Part shown: positions 7,198 to 9,565 of the stretch, in pieces | Layout of the letters: every line of letters begins with the position of its first letter | Position numbering within the stretch: the stretch's first letter is position 1 | NCBI GenBank assembly: GCA_021323355.1 | Contig: JAJONK010000122.1 | Coordinates: 1-9,565, forward strand | Reading direction: 5' to 3' | DNA: 9,565 nt | Source of the DNA: Deltaproteobacteria bacterium | Lineage (GTDB): Bacteria > Desulfobacterota > Binatia > UBA9968 | Made by a program: the position numbers and the translations under genes | The notes under the pieces: generated by a model | Databases searched by the model: none | The model's input: only the letters and a program-made list of their open reading frames with translations | Told to the model about the DNA's origin: nothing

Positions 7198-7889
7198 TTA
7201 CATCCCTTGAACCGAAACCTTCGCGCGGTTTTGAACAAGACGATGTGCGCACCGTCTTACCCGATGTTTTTGTCGAAAAAATCGCCGGCGAGTATGTCAT
7301 CTATCTGAATGATGATGGCGTTCCGCGGTTGCGCGTGAGTCCGCTTTACCGCCGCATGGTAGGGCAAGAGGGGGTGGCGGAAGAGCAGGCACGGCAGTAT
7401 CTCCAGGAAAAGGTGCGTGCCGCTACTTGGCTGATCAAAAGCATTCAGCAGCGCCAGCAAACCCTTTACCGGGTGACTCAAAGTATTTTCAAGTTCCAAC
7501 TGGATTTCCTTGACCACGGTGTTAGCCAACTAAGGCCGATGGTTCTGCGTGATGTCGCCGAAGATATTCATATGCACGAATCTACCGTTAGCCGTGCAAC
7601 GGCCAATAAATACGTCCACACGCCGCAAGGATTGTTCGAGCTTAAGTTTTTTTTCCAGAGCGGTCTCCGAGGCGGAAACGGAGAGGATGTCGCCAGCGAG
7701 AGCGTTAAAGAGAAGATCCGCGGCATCATTGCCGGCGAAGATCCGCGCAAACCGTTCAGCGATCAACATATAGCGGCACTGCTATCAGATTGTTCCATAG
7801 ACATAGCGCGCCGAACCGTGGCCAAGTACCGCGAAGCGATGGGTATTCTTCCCTCCTCAAAGCGGCGCCAGCCGTTTTTTCGTAAATAA
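7170..7889 (+). pseudogene. rpoN: RNA polymerase sigma-54 factor RpoN, 3' part in another frame
   Basis: The remainder of RpoN continues in a frame one base off from the 5' part and runs 239 residues to the normal stop. It starts at GEIADAAHLI, just before the conserved TSLEPKP, and keeps the second half of the core-binding region (LPDVFVEKI, LNDDGVPRLRVSPLYRRM), the helix-turn-helix (MVLRDVAEDIHMHESTVSRAT) that reads the -12 element, and the RpoN box ARRTVAKYRE (7806-7835) that reads the -24 element. No good start codon or ribosome site precedes this part, so independent translation is unlikely. Both halves together make about 450 residues against 477 in E. coli, in agreement with a loss of roughly 43 codons. 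The base loss must be of the form 3n+1 to give the observed frame change. Codons downstream look fully maintained, so any break is recent or artificial. Confidence 0.85.
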
Positions 7890-7913
7890 AAAATCAAAGG
7901 AAAACGCAGCACG

Positions 7914-8603
7914 ATGAGCGACGTGAAAGTCTCCGTTACCTTTCGCCACACCGAGCCCACGGACGCATTGAAGCAGTACGCGGAAGAGAAAATGCATCGG
8001 CTGGGCAAATATTTTTCGCAGTCTTTAGATGCTCATGTGGTTCTTTCGGTTGAATCTAAAGAACGGCACACAGCCGAAGTGGAACTGCACGCCCTTGGCG
8101 TCATACATGCTAAAGAACAAACGGAAGATCTCTATTCAGCCATCGATCTCGTGACCGACAACACCCTCGAGCGGGTGATTGCAGACCTCAGCGGAAAAGA
8201 AAAATCGGAAGTCCTCGAGGAGATGGCCAATCAACTCGCCGATAAACCATCGGGCCTCGATCCTGCTCAGGTGTTGCGCGTTTTGCAGGATCGGGAAAAG
8301 ATTAGCACCACAGCGATCGGCGAAGGCGTGGCGATCCCTCATGGCAAGTTGCCGACGGTTGAAAGGATATCAGGTTTGTTTGCACGCAGCTTGCACGGAG
8401 TTGATTTCGCATCCCTTGACGGCGAACCGACCTATTTGTTTTTCACCCTAATCGCCCCTCAAGACGCAGCGGCCGATCATTTGAAGGCGCTGGCGAGAAT
8501 CTCGCGTTTGCTGAAGGATCCGGTTTTGCGGCGCCGGCTATTGACTGCCGGGAGCAGCCAGGATCTTTACGACATCATTGCAACCGAAGACCAGAAGTTT
8601 TGA
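7914..8603 (+). CDS. Fused ribosome hibernation promoting factor (HPF) and PTS-Ntr IIA protein (PtsN)
   Basis: One frame of 229 residues holds two proteins that are normally separate neighbours. Residues 1-82 are an HPF/RaiA domain (VSVTFRHTEPTDALKQYAEE, then AEVELHALGVIHAKEQTEDLYSAIDLVTD), which binds the small ribosomal subunit and silences ribosomes in stasis. It lacks the last 10-15 residues of the usual 95. Residues from about 84 are an EIIA-Ntr domain starting at LERVIADLSGKEK, with phosphorylation-site motif GEGVAIPHGKLP (His143, equal to H73 of E. coli PtsN) and DHLKALARISRLL. The first 15 or so residues of a usual PtsN are missing. No linker is present. AAAGGA at 7896 lies 12 bases before the ATG. 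Whether the join is natural or a deletion through two adjacent genes cannot be settled here. Both domain assignments are firm; function of the joined form is inference. Confidence 0.85.
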   Translation: MSDVKVSVTFRHTEPTDALKQYAEEKMHRLGKYFSQSLDAHVVLSVESKERHTAEVELHALGVIHAKEQTEDLYSAIDLVTDNTLERVIADLSGKEKSEVLEEMANQLADKPSGLDPAQVLRVLQDREKISTTAIGEGVAIPHGKLPTVERISGLFARSLHGVDFASLDGEPTYLFFTLIAPQDAAADHLKALARISRLLKDPVLRRRLLTAGSSQDLYDIIATEDQKF

Positions 8604-8609
8604 TCTGTT

Positions 8610-9476
8610 ATGACGGATGATCTAGCAGTCATCATCGTCACAGGTCTCTCGGGGTCCGGGAAAAGTGTCGCGATCCGGGCCTTGGAAGATAACGGCTTTT
8701 TCTGTATCGACAATTTACCCGCGCCGCTTATCCCAAAATTTATCGATCTCTGCGTTGGTTACAATGAAGGAATCACTCGGATCGCTCTCGGCGTCGACCT
8801 GAGAGCCGGGCAATTTCTGCAAGCGTTGCCGGGGGTTCTGGCCGATATGCGCAATGCCGGGCACCACGTTCAAGTGCTCTTTTTCGACGCTTCGGATGAA
8901 GTCTTGTTGAGGCGGTTCAGTGAGACCCGGCGACCTCATCCGCTCGCAGGCGAGGAGCCCATCCAAGAGGGGATTTCGCGTGAGCGCCGGGCGCTTGAGG
9001 CAATGCGTGAACTGGCTGACAAAGTGATCGATACTAGCAACCTCAACGTTCATGAGCTCAAGCGGGAGATGGAAGAACGGTTCTGCGAGTCGCCGTATTC
9101 CCGCAGCATGAACGTGTTTCTGACGTCGTTCGGGTACAAGTACGGCATTCCCCATGACACCGATATGATCCTGGACGTTCGGTTCTTGCCCAATCCGTAC
9201 TTTGTCAGTGAATTGCGCGCTCATGACGGCTTGGAGCGCGAGGTGGAAGAATACGTCCTGAAGAATGAAGAAACCCGGATTTTTCTCGATCGGCTGTATT
9301 CTTTACTGGAGTTTACCTTGCCGCTTTATGAGCGCGAAGGGAAGAGCAGTTTAACAGTCGCCCTTGGCTGTACCGGCGGGCGTCATCGTTCGGTGGTTTT
9401 AGTGGAAGAGTTACATAAAAGACTGAGTGGCGGTAAATTCCGCATTCATGTCAAGCATCGCGACATCGAAAAATGA
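8610..9476 (+). CDS. rapZ: RNase adapter/nucleotide-binding protein RapZ (YvcJ family)
   Basis: The product is 288 residues (E. coli RapZ 284) and looks complete. The N-terminal P-loop domain has Walker A GLSGSGKS (12-19), CIDNLP (32-37), LGVDLRAG and FFDASDEVLLRRFSETRRPHPL. The C-terminal domain has FGYKYGIPHDTDMILDVRFLPNPY and GCTGGRHRSVVL, and ends in basic KHRDIEK. In E. coli RapZ guides RNase E to the small RNA GlmZ and so tunes glucosamine-6-phosphate synthase and cell-envelope precursor supply. Outside enterics its target is not settled; Gram-positive YvcJ binds and hydrolyses nucleotides. The start ATG at 8610 is forced by the same-frame stop of the preceding gene six bases upstream; no strong ribosome site is seen. 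It is often found beside ptsN and HPr genes, as here. Confidence 0.95.
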   Translation: MTDDLAVIIVTGLSGSGKSVAIRALEDNGFFCIDNLPAPLIPKFIDLCVGYNEGITRIALGVDLRAGQFLQALPGVLADMRNAGHHVQVLFFDASDEVLLRRFSETRRPHPLAGEEPIQEGISRERRALEAMRELADKVIDTSNLNVHELKREMEERFCESPYSRSMNVFLTSFGYKYGIPHDTDMILDVRFLPNPYFVSELRAHDGLEREVEEYVLKNEETRIFLDRLYSLLEFTLPLYEREGKSSLTVALGCTGGRHRSVVLVEELHKRLSGGKFRIHVKHRDIEK

Positions 9477-9479
9477 TCC

Positions 9480-9565
9480 ATGGTCAAGGTCGTTAAAAAA
9501 ATGGAAATCAAAAATAAACTTGGGGTTCATGCGCGGGCCGCAGCGCTGCTGGTTCAAACCGTCAA
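9480..9565 (+). CDS. HPr-family phosphocarrier protein, 5' part only
   Basis: The first 28 residues of a phosphocarrier of about 90 residues are present, and the window ends inside the gene. KMEIKNKLGVHARAAALLVQ (residues 7-26) is the HPr active-site loop, with His17 as the expected site of phosphorylation by enzyme I. The usual proline two residues after the active-site arginine (HARPA) is alanine here (HARAA), a variant I associate with deltaproteobacterial HPr and NPr proteins. The start could be 9480 or 9501; 9480 is preferred because it gives the usual beta-strand before the loop and lies three bases after rapZ. Its likely partner in this locus is the PtsN domain of the hpf-ptsN frame, so it may serve as NPr of a nitrogen PTS. 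The choice between ptsH and ptsO names is not possible from this fragment. Confidence 0.9.
   Translation, partial: MVKVVKKMEIKNKLGVHARAAALLVQTV

Noticed and set aside
8715..9224. 169-codon frame on the minus strand inside rapZ
   Set aside because: It is antisense to conserved RapZ sequence and shows no family features.

Overview
The window is a dense, one-directional gene block on the + strand from a Gram-negative, LPS-making bacterium. The gene order (kdsB-pyrG-kdsA-kdsD-kdsC-lptC-lptA-lptB-rpoN-hpf/ptsN-rapZ-ptsH) combines the widespread kdsD-kdsC-lptCAB-rpoN-hpf-ptsN-rapZ cluster with an upstream kdsB-pyrG-kdsA group. That combination, the metal-dependent type of KdsA and the HPr active-site variant (HARAA) suggest a deltaproteobacterial-type lineage (Desulfobacterota, Binatota, NC10 or similar). 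The lineage is an inference from layout and protein character, not a database result.

Positions 1-4501 carry CMP-Kdo synthesis: the 3' end of kdsB, pyrG (CTP supply), kdsA, kdsD and kdsC. Together they turn ribulose-5-phosphate, PEP and CTP into CMP-Kdo, the donor of the inner-core sugar of LPS. A 131-base gap before pyrG holds a 112-base segment flanked by 10-base direct repeats. A 120-base gap after kdsC holds overlapping inverted repeats and a candidate promoter for the next genes.

Positions 4622-6539 carry lptC, lptA and lptB, part of the machine that moves finished LPS from the inner to the outer membrane. lptA and lptB overlap by ATGA.

Positions 6541-9565 carry the sigma-54/nitrogen-PTS block: rpoN, a single reading frame joining a ribosome hibernation factor (hpf) to the PTS-Ntr IIA protein (ptsN), rapZ, and the start of an HPr gene. 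Two things here are abnormal. rpoN is broken: about 40 codons of the core-binding domain are missing at about 7165-7176 and the reading frame changes there, although sequence on both sides is well conserved. The hpf-ptsN frame lacks the usual end of HPF and start of PtsN. It is either a true fusion protein or the product of a second deletion less than 1 kb from the first. Reads across both junctions would decide whether these are biological or assembly artefacts.

I found no tRNA, rRNA, CRISPR array, complete insertion sequence or phage gene. No stretch longer than about 130 bases lacks a gene.
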